Shown: positions 1 to 7,319, counted from the first letter of the stretch. The stretch: DNA of 10,275 nt from Bacteroidales bacterium (GCA_029933565.1 JAOZNY010000012.1:15840-26114); one strand, 5' to 3'. Numbers and translations are program-made. The notes: generated from the letters alone by a model not told the origin.

Positions 1-38
1 TACTCCATTACTCCATCATTTTTCTTTTATCTTTTCTC

Positions 39-67
39 TTGTTTCTTATTTCTTTTTTTTACTTTTG
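39..67 (+). promoter_or_regulatory. Candidate Bacteroidota sigma-70 promoter for upp
   Basis: TACTTTTG at 60-67 fits the Bacteroidota -7 consensus TAnnTTTG exactly, and a TTG at 39-41 lies 18 bases upstream, close to the expected -33 position. Transcription would begin near 73-75, leaving a leader of about 13-15 bases before the upp start. The surrounding stretch is very pyrimidine-rich, so chance matches are easier here than elsewhere. Predicted from sequence only. Confidence 0.55.
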
Positions 68-87
68 TAGGTATCAATAATTAAGTC

Positions 88-741
88 ATGGTACACGAAT
101 TAGGTCTAAACAATACAATCTTCAACAAATTCCTATCGCAGATAAGGGATGAAAAAATACAAAAGGATAGTCTTAGGTTTAGAAGAAATCTGCAGCGTAT
201 TGGCGAAATATTTGCCTACGAGATTAGCAAAACTTTTGACTACGAAGAAAAAGACATTATTACACCTTTGGGTACTGCAAAAATGAAACTACCCGTGCAG
301 AAACCTGTTCTTGCTACCATACTTCGGGCAGGCTTACCATTGCATCAAGGACTGTTAAATTATTTTGACGATGCCGATAATGGCTTTGTTTCGGCTTACC
401 GTAAATACGAAAATAACGAAGATTTTATAATCAAACTCGATTACGTTTCGACACCAACCCTTGAAGATCGCACACTAATTATTAGTGACCCCATGCTTGC
501 ATCAGGAGGTTCGCTGGTGGCGGCACTAAATGGACTACTGCAAAAAGGCAAACCAAAAAAAATACACATTGTTACTGTTCTTGCTGCCTACGAGGGCATT
601 GCTAAAGTAAAAAAACAATTCTCATCAAAAGATGTAACTCTTTGGACTGGTAAGATTGACGATGAACTAACAACTAAGGCATACATTGTTCCTGGTTTAG
701 GCGATGCCGGAGACCTTGCTTTTGGAGTTAAAGACGATTAA
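88..741 (+). CDS. upp: Uracil phosphoribosyltransferase
   Basis: This cytosolic enzyme of pyrimidine salvage converts uracil and PRPP to UMP and pyrophosphate. The 217-residue product has the usual length for the family. The PRPP-binding loop is at residues 134-142 (DPMLASGGS, in the hydrophobic context LIISDPM), and the C-terminal uracil-binding segment is at about 199-213 (YIVPGLGDAGDLAFG). The segment around 76-90 (ATILRAGLPLHQG) is also typical of UPRTs, and the N-terminal FRRNLQRIGEI stretch recalls the Bacteroidota branch. The ATG at 88 is the earliest possible start because an in-frame TAA lies at 82-84. No Shine-Dalgarno sequence is visible, as is usual in this phylum. It looks monocistronic or weakly linked to the next gene, 104 bases downstream. 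Nothing is missing or truncated. Confidence 0.96.
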   Translation: MVHELGLNNTIFNKFLSQIRDEKIQKDSLRFRRNLQRIGEIFAYEISKTFDYEEKDIITPLGTAKMKLPVQKPVLATILRAGLPLHQGLLNYFDDADNGFVSAYRKYENNEDFIIKLDYVSTPTLEDRTLIISDPMLASGGSLVAALNGLLQKGKPKKIHIVTVLAAYEGIAKVKKQFSSKDVTLWTGKIDDELTTKAYIVPGLGDAGDLAFGVKDD

Positions 742-792
742 AGAAAAAAGAATCAAGAGATAAAATGCAAAATAGTCAGATGACTAACAACC

Positions 793-823
793 AATGACTA
801 ATGACAATAAATGACTAATGACA
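793..823 (+). repeat. Short tandem repeat (two 14-base copies, 17-base period)
   Basis: AATGACTAATGACA occurs at 793-806 and again, identical, at 810-823. Each copy contains a near-perfect doubling of a heptamer (AATGACT/AATGACA). A partial copy, ATGACTAACA, lies just upstream at 780-789. The block sits in the gap between upp and the permease gene and has no coding frame. Its function is unknown; it may be a degenerate intergenic short repeat. Confidence 0.7.
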
Positions 824-845
824 TTTAATAAACAATAACTAAACA

Positions 846-2093
846 ATGACCAACACCAGGCTGATAAAAGAAAATCTGCGGATTTCATTCCTTTCAATAA
901 AAAGTCATTTGTTGAGGACGGTTTTAACTGTTTTAATAATTGCATTTGGAATAATGGCATTAGTTGGAATTTTAACGGCCATCGATGCAGTAGAGTATTT
1001 TCTGAACGATAATTTTGCAATGATGGGTTCCAATACTTTCAATGTTCAAAACAGAGACATCAGAGTACACATTGGAGGCGAAGGCCGAAGGGCAAAGTCA
1101 TACGAACCAATAAGTTATCAAGATGCCATGCAGTTTAAAGAAGAATATGAATTCCCTGCAATTGCTTCGGTTTTTACTTACGGTACAGGTACAGCCACCA
1201 TAAAACATGAGTCGGAAAAAACAAACCCTAATATTCAGGTAATGGGCATAGATGAAAATTATATTAAAGCAGCGGGGCTTGAAATTGCAAGGGGCAGGAT
1301 TTTTACACTTAACGAAGTTTTAGGAGGCAATCATGTTGCCATAATTGGAAATGAGATTTACAAAAAACTATTTACCGATAAGGAAGACCCTATCGGGAAA
1401 ATAATTTCCATAGGTCCGGGCAAGTATCGGATAATTGGGATATTGGAAGAAAGGGGGTCAAGCATTGGTTTTAGTGGCGACCGTTCGTGCATGATTCCCA
1501 TTGCCAATGTACGCCAGTATTTTTCGAGGCCAAACATGAACTTCAGGATTAGTGTAATGGTAAACAGTCAGGAAGAAATGGATGCTGCTATTGGGGAAAC
1601 CACCGGACTACTCAGAAAAATAAGAGGCGACAAAGTTGGCGACGACGACTCCTTTGCAATAATAAAAAGTGATAATGTTGCAAATATGCTCATTAAACTT
1701 ACAAGCAAAATTCAGATTGGAGCCACAGTTATTGGTTTGATAACACTGCTTGGTGCGGCAATTGGCCTAATGAACATTATGTTGGTTTCTGTAACAGAAC
1801 GTACACGTGAAATTGGAATTAGGAAGGCAGTTGGCGCAACAAGCAAAACCATCAGAAATCAGTTTTTGGCTGAGGCTGTTGTAATTGCACAAATTGGTGG
1901 ACTCTTGGGAGTTATTATGGGAATTCTAATTGGAAATATTGTTTCCTTATCCACAGGCAGTTCATTTCTCATACCATGGATGTGGATGTTTATGGGTATT
2001 GGAATTACCTTTGTAGTAGCCCTATTATCAGGAATAATTCCTGCAAACAAAGCAGCCAAACTCGACCCCATTGAATCATTGAGGTACGAATAG
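846..2093 (+). CDS. MacB/FtsX-family ABC transporter permease
   Basis: This is an inner-membrane permease of the type VII ABC exporter (MacB/FtsX/LolCE) class, 415 residues long. It has the class topology: a cytoplasmic N-terminus, TM1 at about 24-47, a large extracytoplasmic MacB_PCD-like domain at about 48-288, then three C-terminal helices at about 289-315, 344-366 and 378-398. The stretch TREIGIRKAVGA at about 320-331 follows the second helix and is the conserved coupling region that contacts the ATPase, and the tail PANKAAKLDPIESLRYE is characteristic. The ATG at 846 is preceded by an in-frame TAA at 840-842. No ATPase or membrane-fusion gene is adjacent in the window, so the substrate (peptide, lipoprotein, drug) cannot be named. 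Its stop is 2 bases from the stop of the convergent gene. Confidence 0.9.
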   Translation: MTNTRLIKENLRISFLSIKSHLLRTVLTVLIIAFGIMALVGILTAIDAVEYFLNDNFAMMGSNTFNVQNRDIRVHIGGEGRRAKSYEPISYQDAMQFKEEYEFPAIASVFTYGTGTATIKHESEKTNPNIQVMGIDENYIKAAGLEIARGRIFTLNEVLGGNHVAIIGNEIYKKLFTDKEDPIGKIISIGPGKYRIIGILEERGSSIGFSGDRSCMIPIANVRQYFSRPNMNFRISVMVNSQEEMDAAIGETTGLLRKIRGDKVGDDDSFAIIKSDNVANMLIKLTSKIQIGATVIGLITLLGAAIGLMNIMLVSVTERTREIGIRKAVGATSKTIRNQFLAEAVVIAQIGGLLGVIMGILIGNIVSLSTGSSFLIPWMWMFMGIGITFVVALLSGIIPANKAAKLDPIESLRYE

Positions 2094-2095
2094 CA

Positions 2096-3376
2096 TTAAT
2101 GCGAACTAAACTTTAGGTAGCCTACCAACCTATCGTATTCAGGCATCCTTTCCCTATAATATACATAAACGGAGTAATCGTTAAAGGTGTCCCAATAATC
2201 GCCTTCTATAATTGTAATATCCCCTTTAGTTTTTCCATTTGGAACAACCACATAATTATAATTATAATACCCCTGTTTCAGGAACATCTCCCCATAATAT
2301 TGATTAGTTTGTCCGTTAAACCTCATTTTGCTTTTACCATCAAGATGCCAATCGTTAAGTTGACCTAAAATATAAACACTGGCATTTTCAATTTTTTTAT
2401 GATTAAGCGTAAACTCAACCCATGCATACTCTCCCTCAATGGCGGTTTCTTGATTTGGCCGGGCTTTAATATAGCGCACACCATTAATATCTTCAAGACT
2501 TTCGTAAGGTTTATCTTTTCTTGGGCCATCGGTATGCAATATTACTTCGTAGCCATTTTCATCACTAATTATTCTTCTTATCTGTGGCGATTGGTACCAA
2601 TAACTCTTCATATCGAAATTTCTGAATTCATTTCCACCATCAAAAACTATCCCGTTCGGATAATTATAATCCAGTTCGTTCATCATTATTGAAGTAGGTT
2701 TAAGGCCAGATTTCATATTGTCCCAACGCCCGTTTTGCCTAATTGTAACATTAATTCTCTGCTCAGGTTCCGATGCAAAAAGATCGGGTGTGTGTATTTT
2801 TAAATTAATTTGATGTTTAAGCCTTGTATATTCCAGCTGTTTAGGGTAGTAAGGTACACTTGCGTCAATTCTTGTTAAAGGCTCAGCAACAAAAAACCTT
2901 CTTGTTAGTATTACATTCTCATCTTCAGGACTATCGAGGTAAACTTTAATTATATAATTACCCGATAATTTGAGTTTCATATCGCGGGATGGAAAAACAA
3001 GATCATAATGAATATACTGAGGCACAGCATTCAACGAAAAGTCATAATCAACAATGTCATCTTCAAAATAGCCGTCAATATATTCAATCTGCTCAAGGTC
3101 GGAGGTTTCCCAGTTGGAAGTACAATGAATTAGAGTATATCTAAAAATATATGCATCGTCGCTCATATCGTCAAACGAAAGTTGCAACCTTTTGCCAAGA
3201 CCCAACACAATTATGGGATCAGTCAACTGAACACCTGCTTCGTGTAATAGTACAGTTTGAATATTGGGGTCGTAAGTTTTGTCATCATTAATTACTTGAG
3301 AAAGTAAAATATTACTTACAAAAATGATTAACAATAAAAGATATGATCTATTAAATTGTAAATTTATGTTATTCAT
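2096..3376 (-). CDS. Type IX secretion system plug protein (DUF5103 family)
   Basis: This is a 426-residue secreted or periplasmic protein of the DUF5103 / T9SS plug family. In Flavobacterium johnsoniae the plug protein was found associated with the SprA outer-membrane translocon, where it closes the periplasmic side of the channel. The N-terminus has a signal peptide (hydrophobic residues 12-25, likely cleavage near LLS-Q at 26-27). The first domain, about 35-165, carries the family-like signature FRYTLIHCTSNWETSDL (78-94), then EYIDGYF, and the beta segment LSGNYIIKVYLDSP. Residues about 328-405 (VYILGQLNDWHLDG, then QGYYNYNYVVVPNG) resemble an early-set/CBM48-like beta sandwich. The start ATG at 3376-3374 puts the signal peptide at the very N-terminus. 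The gene is transcribed away from the T9SS cargo gene. Assignment rests on sequence pattern; the role in this organism is inferred. Confidence 0.82.
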   Translation of the reverse strand: MNNINLQFNRSYLLLLIIFVSNILLSQVINDDKTYDPNIQTVLLHEAGVQLTDPIIVLGLGKRLQLSFDDMSDDAYIFRYTLIHCTSNWETSDLEQIEYIDGYFEDDIVDYDFSLNAVPQYIHYDLVFPSRDMKLKLSGNYIIKVYLDSPEDENVILTRRFFVAEPLTRIDASVPYYPKQLEYTRLKHQINLKIHTPDLFASEPEQRINVTIRQNGRWDNMKSGLKPTSIMMNELDYNYPNGIVFDGGNEFRNFDMKSYWYQSPQIRRIISDENGYEVILHTDGPRKDKPYESLEDINGVRYIKARPNQETAIEGEYAWVEFTLNHKKIENASVYILGQLNDWHLDGKSKMRFNGQTNQYYGEMFLKQGYYNYNYVVVPNGKTKGDITIIEGDYWDTFNDYSVYVYYRERMPEYDRLVGYLKFSSH

Positions 3377-3426
3377 ATTTTAAACTTCTAATTATTGAAA
3401 CGATTATCTGACAAACAAAGTATTTT

Positions 3427-3434
3427 CAAAATTA
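3427..3434 (-). promoter_or_regulatory. Possible -7 element for the plug gene
   Basis: Read on the minus strand this is TAATTTTG, a fit to TAnnTTTG, about 50 bases before the plug start. No TTG is seen at the expected -33 distance. The local AT content makes a chance match likely, so this is a weak call. Confidence 0.3.
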
Positions 3435-3520
3435 AAAAATTTGAAACACCTTTTAGATTAAGGAGGATAATTATTTAACCTAACGAATTAATATTTCTGT
3501 TTCAATTTATAAAATTCTAT

Positions 3521-3530
3521 TATCTTTACA
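3521..3530 (+). promoter_or_regulatory. Possible -7 element for the T9SS cargo gene
   Basis: TATCTTTACA differs by one base (A for G) from the TATCTTTGCA form commonly seen at Bacteroidota -7 positions. Transcription would start near 3535, giving a leader of roughly 18 bases. The -33 region (around 3494-3503) has no clear TTG. Confidence 0.4.
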
Positions 3531-3552
3531 TTCATTCTTAACTAAGAACAAC

Positions 3553-4458
3553 ATGAAAAAAATTGTTTTATTACTTTTTATCGCTTTATTAAGCATTGTA
3601 GCAGTAGCACAGAATGTAATTCCAATACCTGTTGATTCAACTTCTGTATGGAGAATATCCAGACAACATAATGATGAGTCTTGTGTTTATCACTATAGCT
3701 CTATTTACTATATAGATGGCACTACAACAATAGGAGGAAAAGAATATTCTAAAGTTTATGAAGAAGGTTACCATTGGTGCTCTTCTGTAAATCCTCAGTA
3801 TCCTTGTACCTGCAGTAGTTATTATCAAGGTATTTTTGTTGGAGGAATAAGAACAGAAAACGGAAAAGTTTATGGCTACAGACCATATGAGTCGCCCGGT
3901 TTGTTTATGGACTTCACTTTAAATGTAGGAGATACACTCTTTTCAAATATTTGTTATTATGGTAAAATAATCGAATCAATAGATTCTGTAATGGTAGGAA
4001 CAGAATACAGAACACGCTTCAATTTTGAAGATGATTATTCGTATTGTGGTTGGATGATTGAAGGAGTAGGACACCAACAAGGATTATTTGAATCAATGGA
4101 TGAGCCCTTTGAGAGCACATCACACTTAATTTGCTATGGTGAAAACTATGTGCCAATTTTTGGAAATATGGATTGTGATATAACAGTTGGGCAAGAAGAA
4201 ATAGAACAAAGAGGTCTTTCGATTTACCCAAACCCTTCAAATACCATTGTTGTAATTGATTTTGGAAAGAGCATTAATCAGAAAGAAATTGTGGTGAAAG
4301 TAATGGATCAAATGGGAAAGGTAATGTTTGAGAAATGCCTTAAGAAAAACAGTACACAATTATCAATATCTGTTCAGGATTGGGTATCGGGCATATACAT
4401 TGCCACTGCTACAGTTAGCAACAGAGTAAGTGGAAGCAGAAAGTTTGTAGTGCGGTAA
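3553..4458 (+). CDS. Secreted cysteine-rich protein with T9SS type A sorting domain
   Basis: I recognise the secretion architecture of this 301-residue protein but not the function of its passenger. Residues 1-19 form a standard signal peptide (MKKIVLLLFIALLSIVAVA, cleavage before Q20). The C-terminal domain, about 222-301, starts with LSIYPNPSN and ends in SGSRKFVVR, with VMDQMGKVMFEK and WVSGIYIATA between. This is the type A T9SS sorting signal that directs export across the outer membrane, usually followed by removal and surface attachment or release. The passenger (20-220) shows motifs such as TTTIGGKEYSKVYE, NGKVYGY, FTLNVGDTLF, IDSVMVGTEYRTRF and WMIEGVGHQQGLF, a pattern I recall from many uncharacterised Bacteroidota exported proteins. 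It has eight cysteines (44, 76, 85, 87, 134, 165, 194, 208), so disulfides are plausible. No catalytic motif is apparent. It is divergent to the T9SS plug gene. Confidence 0.85.
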   Translation: MKKIVLLLFIALLSIVAVAQNVIPIPVDSTSVWRISRQHNDESCVYHYSSIYYIDGTTTIGGKEYSKVYEEGYHWCSSVNPQYPCTCSSYYQGIFVGGIRTENGKVYGYRPYESPGLFMDFTLNVGDTLFSNICYYGKIIESIDSVMVGTEYRTRFNFEDDYSYCGWMIEGVGHQQGLFESMDEPFESTSHLICYGENYVPIFGNMDCDITVGQEEIEQRGLSIYPNPSNTIVVIDFGKSINQKEIVVKVMDQMGKVMFEKCLKKNSTQLSISVQDWVSGIYIATATVSNRVSGSRKFVVR

Positions 4459-4474
4459 ATGCTTTGAGCAAGAA

Positions 4475-4492
4475 TGCAGTTTCGGAACTGCA
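4475..4492 (+). terminator. Small hairpin after the cargo gene, possible transcript end
   Basis: TGCAGTT (4475-4481) and AACTGCA (4486-4492) form a perfect 7-bp stem with a TCGG loop, beginning 17 bases after the cargo stop codon. The position suits transcript termination or 3'-end stabilisation, but no T-run follows (the next bases are AGAAATTGAG). It is therefore not a classical intrinsic terminator. Confidence 0.35.
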
Positions 4493-4762
4493 AGAAATTG
4501 AGGATTCAGATAAAAATTAGACCAGACCTGCAATCAATTTTTGGAATTTTACAATTGGCAATAATTTGCTTTATTTATGTACTTGGGCAAACCCACATTC
4601 TGTTAATCAACTAACAGAAAAATTCACATAATATTTTAATTCACTGCAAATTACAAAAACAATTAATCGATAGTGAGATGCTTAACAGAAAACACACTTA
4701 TTTAGAGTAATTACAAATTTTGCTAAAATCATAACAGATGTTAATTCTTCATGGATATTTTA

Positions 4763-4770
4763 TAAATTCG
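4763..4770 (+). promoter_or_regulatory. Possible -7 element for the nqr operon
   Basis: TAAATTCG differs from TAnnTTTG at one position and is followed by CA, as in many Bacteroidota promoters. It would place the start of transcription near 4776, about 25 bases before nqrA. There is no good TTG at -33 (the region reads GTTAATTC), so the call is tentative. Confidence 0.35.
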
Positions 4771-4800
4771 CACACAAATTAAACATGAATCATTTTACAT

Positions 4801-6150
4801 ATGTCAACAGACTACATTATTAATAAAGGCCTCGACATCAAATTATTAGGTGATGCCGAAAAAACCATCGTTGACTTGAATGCCAAGCGGTTTGCAATAA
4901 AACCCACCGATTTTATTGGCTGTTTTCCAAAAATGCTTGTAAAAGAAGGTGATAAAGTTAAGGCTGGCAGCCCCCTATTTTTTGACAAATACAGACCAGA
5001 TATTAAGTTTTCGTCGCCTGTTAGCGGAGAAATAAAATCGCTGGTAAGGGGAGCGAAGCGAAAACTACTGGAAATTATTGTTGAAAGCGATGGAAAAGGC
5101 GAGTCGGAAGACTTTGGCACAAAAGATATTGCTGACCTTAACAAGGACACAATTATAGAAAAAATGTTGGAAAGTGGAATCTGGCCAATGATTAGGCAAA
5201 GACCATATTCTACAATTGCTGACCCCAAAATTGAGCCAAAAGCCATTTTTGTATCGGCATTTAGTTCTGCGCCATTGGCACCCGATTTCGATCTTATTGT
5301 GCATGGTCAGGGAGATGCATTTCAGCATGGGCTTGATGTGCTTGCAAAACTTACCACCGGTAAAGTATATTTGAACATCCACAAAGAGAAAAATCTTTCC
5401 AAGGTTTTCCTTAATTCAAAAAATGTTCAGATAAACACTTTTGCAGGCCCACACCCTTCAGGTAATGTGAGTGTTCACGCCAATAGGGTCAACCCAATAA
5501 ATAAAGGTGAAGTAATTTGGTATGCCAATCCGCAGGAAGTAATAGCAATAGGTAATTTTTTCCTTAGCGGAAAAGTTGACTCCAAAAGAGTTTTTGCTTT
5601 TACAGGTTCGGAGGTAAACAACCCTAGATATTACAAATCTTTTGTTGGAGCATGCATAACAAATATGTGTAGCGGCAATATCAAAAGCGATAACAACCGA
5701 TTTATCAGTGGCGATGTGCTTACAGGCGAAAAAATTTACAAAGACGGTTTTATGGGCTATTACCATTCAATGGCCACTGTAATTCCAGAAGGTGATTACC
5801 ATGAGTTTTTTGGATGGATCTTACCCGGAATGAATAAATTTAGTGTTTCGGGAACTTTCATTTCAAAACTTTTCAAAAACCGTAAGTACAGACTCGACAC
5901 TAACCTTCATGGTGGCGAAAGGGCATTTGTAATGACAGGTAAATTTGAAACGGTTTTCCCATTCGACATTTATCCATTGCAACTCATAAAAGCCATTATG
6001 GTTGAAGACATCGACCTCATGGAAGAATTGGGAATTTATGAAATTGATGATGAAGACTTCGCTCTTTGTGAAGTAATCGACACATCAAAAACCGAAATAC
6101 AGAAAATCGTGCGCCAGGGCCTCGATTTGATGCGTAAGGAAATGAGCTAG
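4801..6150 (+). CDS. nqrA: Na+-translocating NADH:quinone oxidoreductase subunit A
   Basis: NqrA is the peripheral cytoplasmic subunit of Na+-NQR, docked on NqrB and implicated in ubiquinone/menaquinone handling. The 449-residue product matches the usual length (446 in Vibrio cholerae). The N-terminus (INKGLDIKLLGDAEK) and the barrel-sandwich, biotinyl/lipoyl-like section around 38-95 (FPKMLVKEGDKVKAGSPLF, SSPVSGEIKSL) are typical, as is the block GPHPSGNVSVHANRVNPINKGEVIW at 216-240. ITNMCSGN (286-293) and the C-terminal EDIDLMEELGIYEIDDEDFALCEV (402-425) also match the family. The ATG at 4801 gives the conserved N-terminus; an ATG at 4785 is out of frame. It is the first gene of the operon, and nqrB begins 23 bases after its stop. 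A complete gene with no oddities. Confidence 0.97.
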   Translation: MSTDYIINKGLDIKLLGDAEKTIVDLNAKRFAIKPTDFIGCFPKMLVKEGDKVKAGSPLFFDKYRPDIKFSSPVSGEIKSLVRGAKRKLLEIIVESDGKGESEDFGTKDIADLNKDTIIEKMLESGIWPMIRQRPYSTIADPKIEPKAIFVSAFSSAPLAPDFDLIVHGQGDAFQHGLDVLAKLTTGKVYLNIHKEKNLSKVFLNSKNVQINTFAGPHPSGNVSVHANRVNPINKGEVIWYANPQEVIAIGNFFLSGKVDSKRVFAFTGSEVNNPRYYKSFVGACITNMCSGNIKSDNNRFISGDVLTGEKIYKDGFMGYYHSMATVIPEGDYHEFFGWILPGMNKFSVSGTFISKLFKNRKYRLDTNLHGGERAFVMTGKFETVFPFDIYPLQLIKAIMVEDIDLMEELGIYEIDDEDFALCEVIDTSKTEIQKIVRQGLDLMRKEMS

Positions 6151-6173
6151 TAAAAACGAAAATCAATATAAGA

Positions 6174-7319
6174 GTGAAAGCTTTAAGAAATTTTTTAGAT
6201 AAACAAAAACCACATTTTGAAAAGGGTGGCAAACTGGAGAAACTGCATGCTATGTTTGATTCAGCCGAAACGCTTTTCTTTGTGCCCGACAAGGTTACTT
6301 CGTCAGGATCGCATATCCGCGATGCCATTGACATGAAAAGAACCATGATCACCGTTTTCATTGCACTTATCCCGGCATTATTGTTTGGAATGTGGAATGT
6401 AGGTTACCAACATTTTTTGTCGTATGGCGAAAGCCCCGATCATTTTACAATGTTTTTATATGGCTTCTTTAAACTGTTGCCCATAATAATTGTAACCTAT
6501 GGTGTTGGTCTTGGACTTGAGATTTTATTTGCGCAAATCCGCAGCCATGAGGTAAACGAAGGATTCTTTGTTTCCGGTCTCTTAATTCCGATGATCGTCC
6601 CTGCCGACATTCCATTATGGCAACTTGCAGTTGCTGTAGCCTTTGCAGTAGTTTTTGGCAAAGAGGTTTTTGGTGGCACCGGAATGAACATTGTAAATCC
6701 TGCTTTGGTAGCAAGGGCATTTTTGTTCTTTGCCTACCCTGGAAATATTTCCGGCGATAAAGTATGGATTTCAGATAAGGCAGATGCCTTTTCAGGAGCA
6801 ACCCCTCTGGGAGATGCACTTGTTGGAAACTTCGACAACTTCCCATCAGTTTACGATATGTTTATGGGTTTTATCCCCGGATCAGTTGGTGAAACATCAA
6901 CATTAATGATTCTCATTGGAGCAGCAATACTTCTTATTACAGGTATCGCTAACTGGAGGGTGATGTTCACTGTTTTTGCAGGCGGTTACATTATGGGCTT
7001 GCTGTTCAACTTATGGGGGGCAAACGAATATATGGAACTGCCGGCCTACTACCATTTAATTATGGGAGGATTTGCATTTGGTGCTGTATTTATGGCAACC
7101 GATCCGGTTACTGCCGCACAAACCAACAAAGGCATGTACTATTACGGTTTCCTTGTTGGGATGATTGCTGTACTTATCAGGGTTTTCAACCCGGCATATC
7201 CCGAAGGCATGATGCTGGCAATACTGCTAATGAATGTATTTGCCCCATTAATCGACCATTATGTTATTGAGGGGAATATTAAGAAAAGGCTCAAGAGGCT
7301 TAAAGTTATAAGTAATTAA
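6174..7319 (+). CDS. nqrB: Na+-translocating NADH:quinone oxidoreductase subunit B
   Basis: NqrB is the large integral membrane subunit of Na+-NQR. In the family it carries a covalent FMN, binds riboflavin and forms part of the Na+ path and quinone site. The 381 residues include the N-terminal arm (LRNFLDKQKPHFEKGGKLEK), then RSHEVNEGFF (123-132), FGGTGMNIVNPALVARAFLFFAYP (166-189), IPGSVGETSTL (234-244), FMATDPVTAAQTNKG (306-320) and NPAYPEGMMLAILLMNVFAPLIDH (339-362). The FMN-accepting threonine is T210 in DAFSGAT (204-210), aligned with T236 of the V. cholerae protein; its codon is at 6801-6803. Translation starts at GTG 6174, because no in-frame ATG lies between nqrA and this point and the next methionine (M27) would lose the conserved arm. 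It is somewhat shorter than the V. cholerae protein (about 415 residues), mainly in the region around residues 78-105. Confidence 0.97.
   Translation: MKALRNFLDKQKPHFEKGGKLEKLHAMFDSAETLFFVPDKVTSSGSHIRDAIDMKRTMITVFIALIPALLFGMWNVGYQHFLSYGESPDHFTMFLYGFFKLLPIIIVTYGVGLGLEILFAQIRSHEVNEGFFVSGLLIPMIVPADIPLWQLAVAVAFAVVFGKEVFGGTGMNIVNPALVARAFLFFAYPGNISGDKVWISDKADAFSGATPLGDALVGNFDNFPSVYDMFMGFIPGSVGETSTLMILIGAAILLITGIANWRVMFTVFAGGYIMGLLFNLWGANEYMELPAYYHLIMGGFAFGAVFMATDPVTAAQTNKGMYYYGFLVGMIAVLIRVFNPAYPEGMMLAILLMNVFAPLIDHYVIEGNIKKRLKRLKVISN

Larger units (their letters stand above)
4459..4800. other. 342-base intergenic region before nqrA
   Basis: This AT-rich stretch shows no convincing gene. It contains a small hairpin just after the cargo stop (4475-4492) and a candidate -7 element near its right end (4763-4770). 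An open frame of 46 codons at 4474-4614 has no homology signal I recognise. I see no recognisable riboswitch or operator. Confidence 0.6.

Noticed and set aside
1..60. Pyrimidine-rich tract considered as a terminator T-run of an upstream gene
   Set aside because: No stable GC-rich stem precedes it within the window and the upstream sequence is not available.
3461..3470. AGGAGGATAA, a Shine-Dalgarno-like sequence in the divergent intergenic region
   Set aside because: No start codon follows at a usable distance on the plus strand, so it does not mark a gene.
4474..4614. 46-codon open frame starting with ATG between the cargo gene and nqrA
   Set aside because: It overlaps the hairpin, has a composition expected from AT-rich noncoding DNA, and no recognisable motif or good leader.
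4812..5246. 144-codon open frame on the minus strand inside nqrA
   Set aside because: It lies wholly within a clearly conserved gene on the other strand and its translation has no family features; it is a shadow of nqrA codon use.
6873..6908. GETSTL in NqrB considered as the FMN attachment site
   Set aside because: Alignment by hand with the V. cholerae protein places its flavinylated T236 in SGAT, which corresponds to T210 here (codon 6801-6803).
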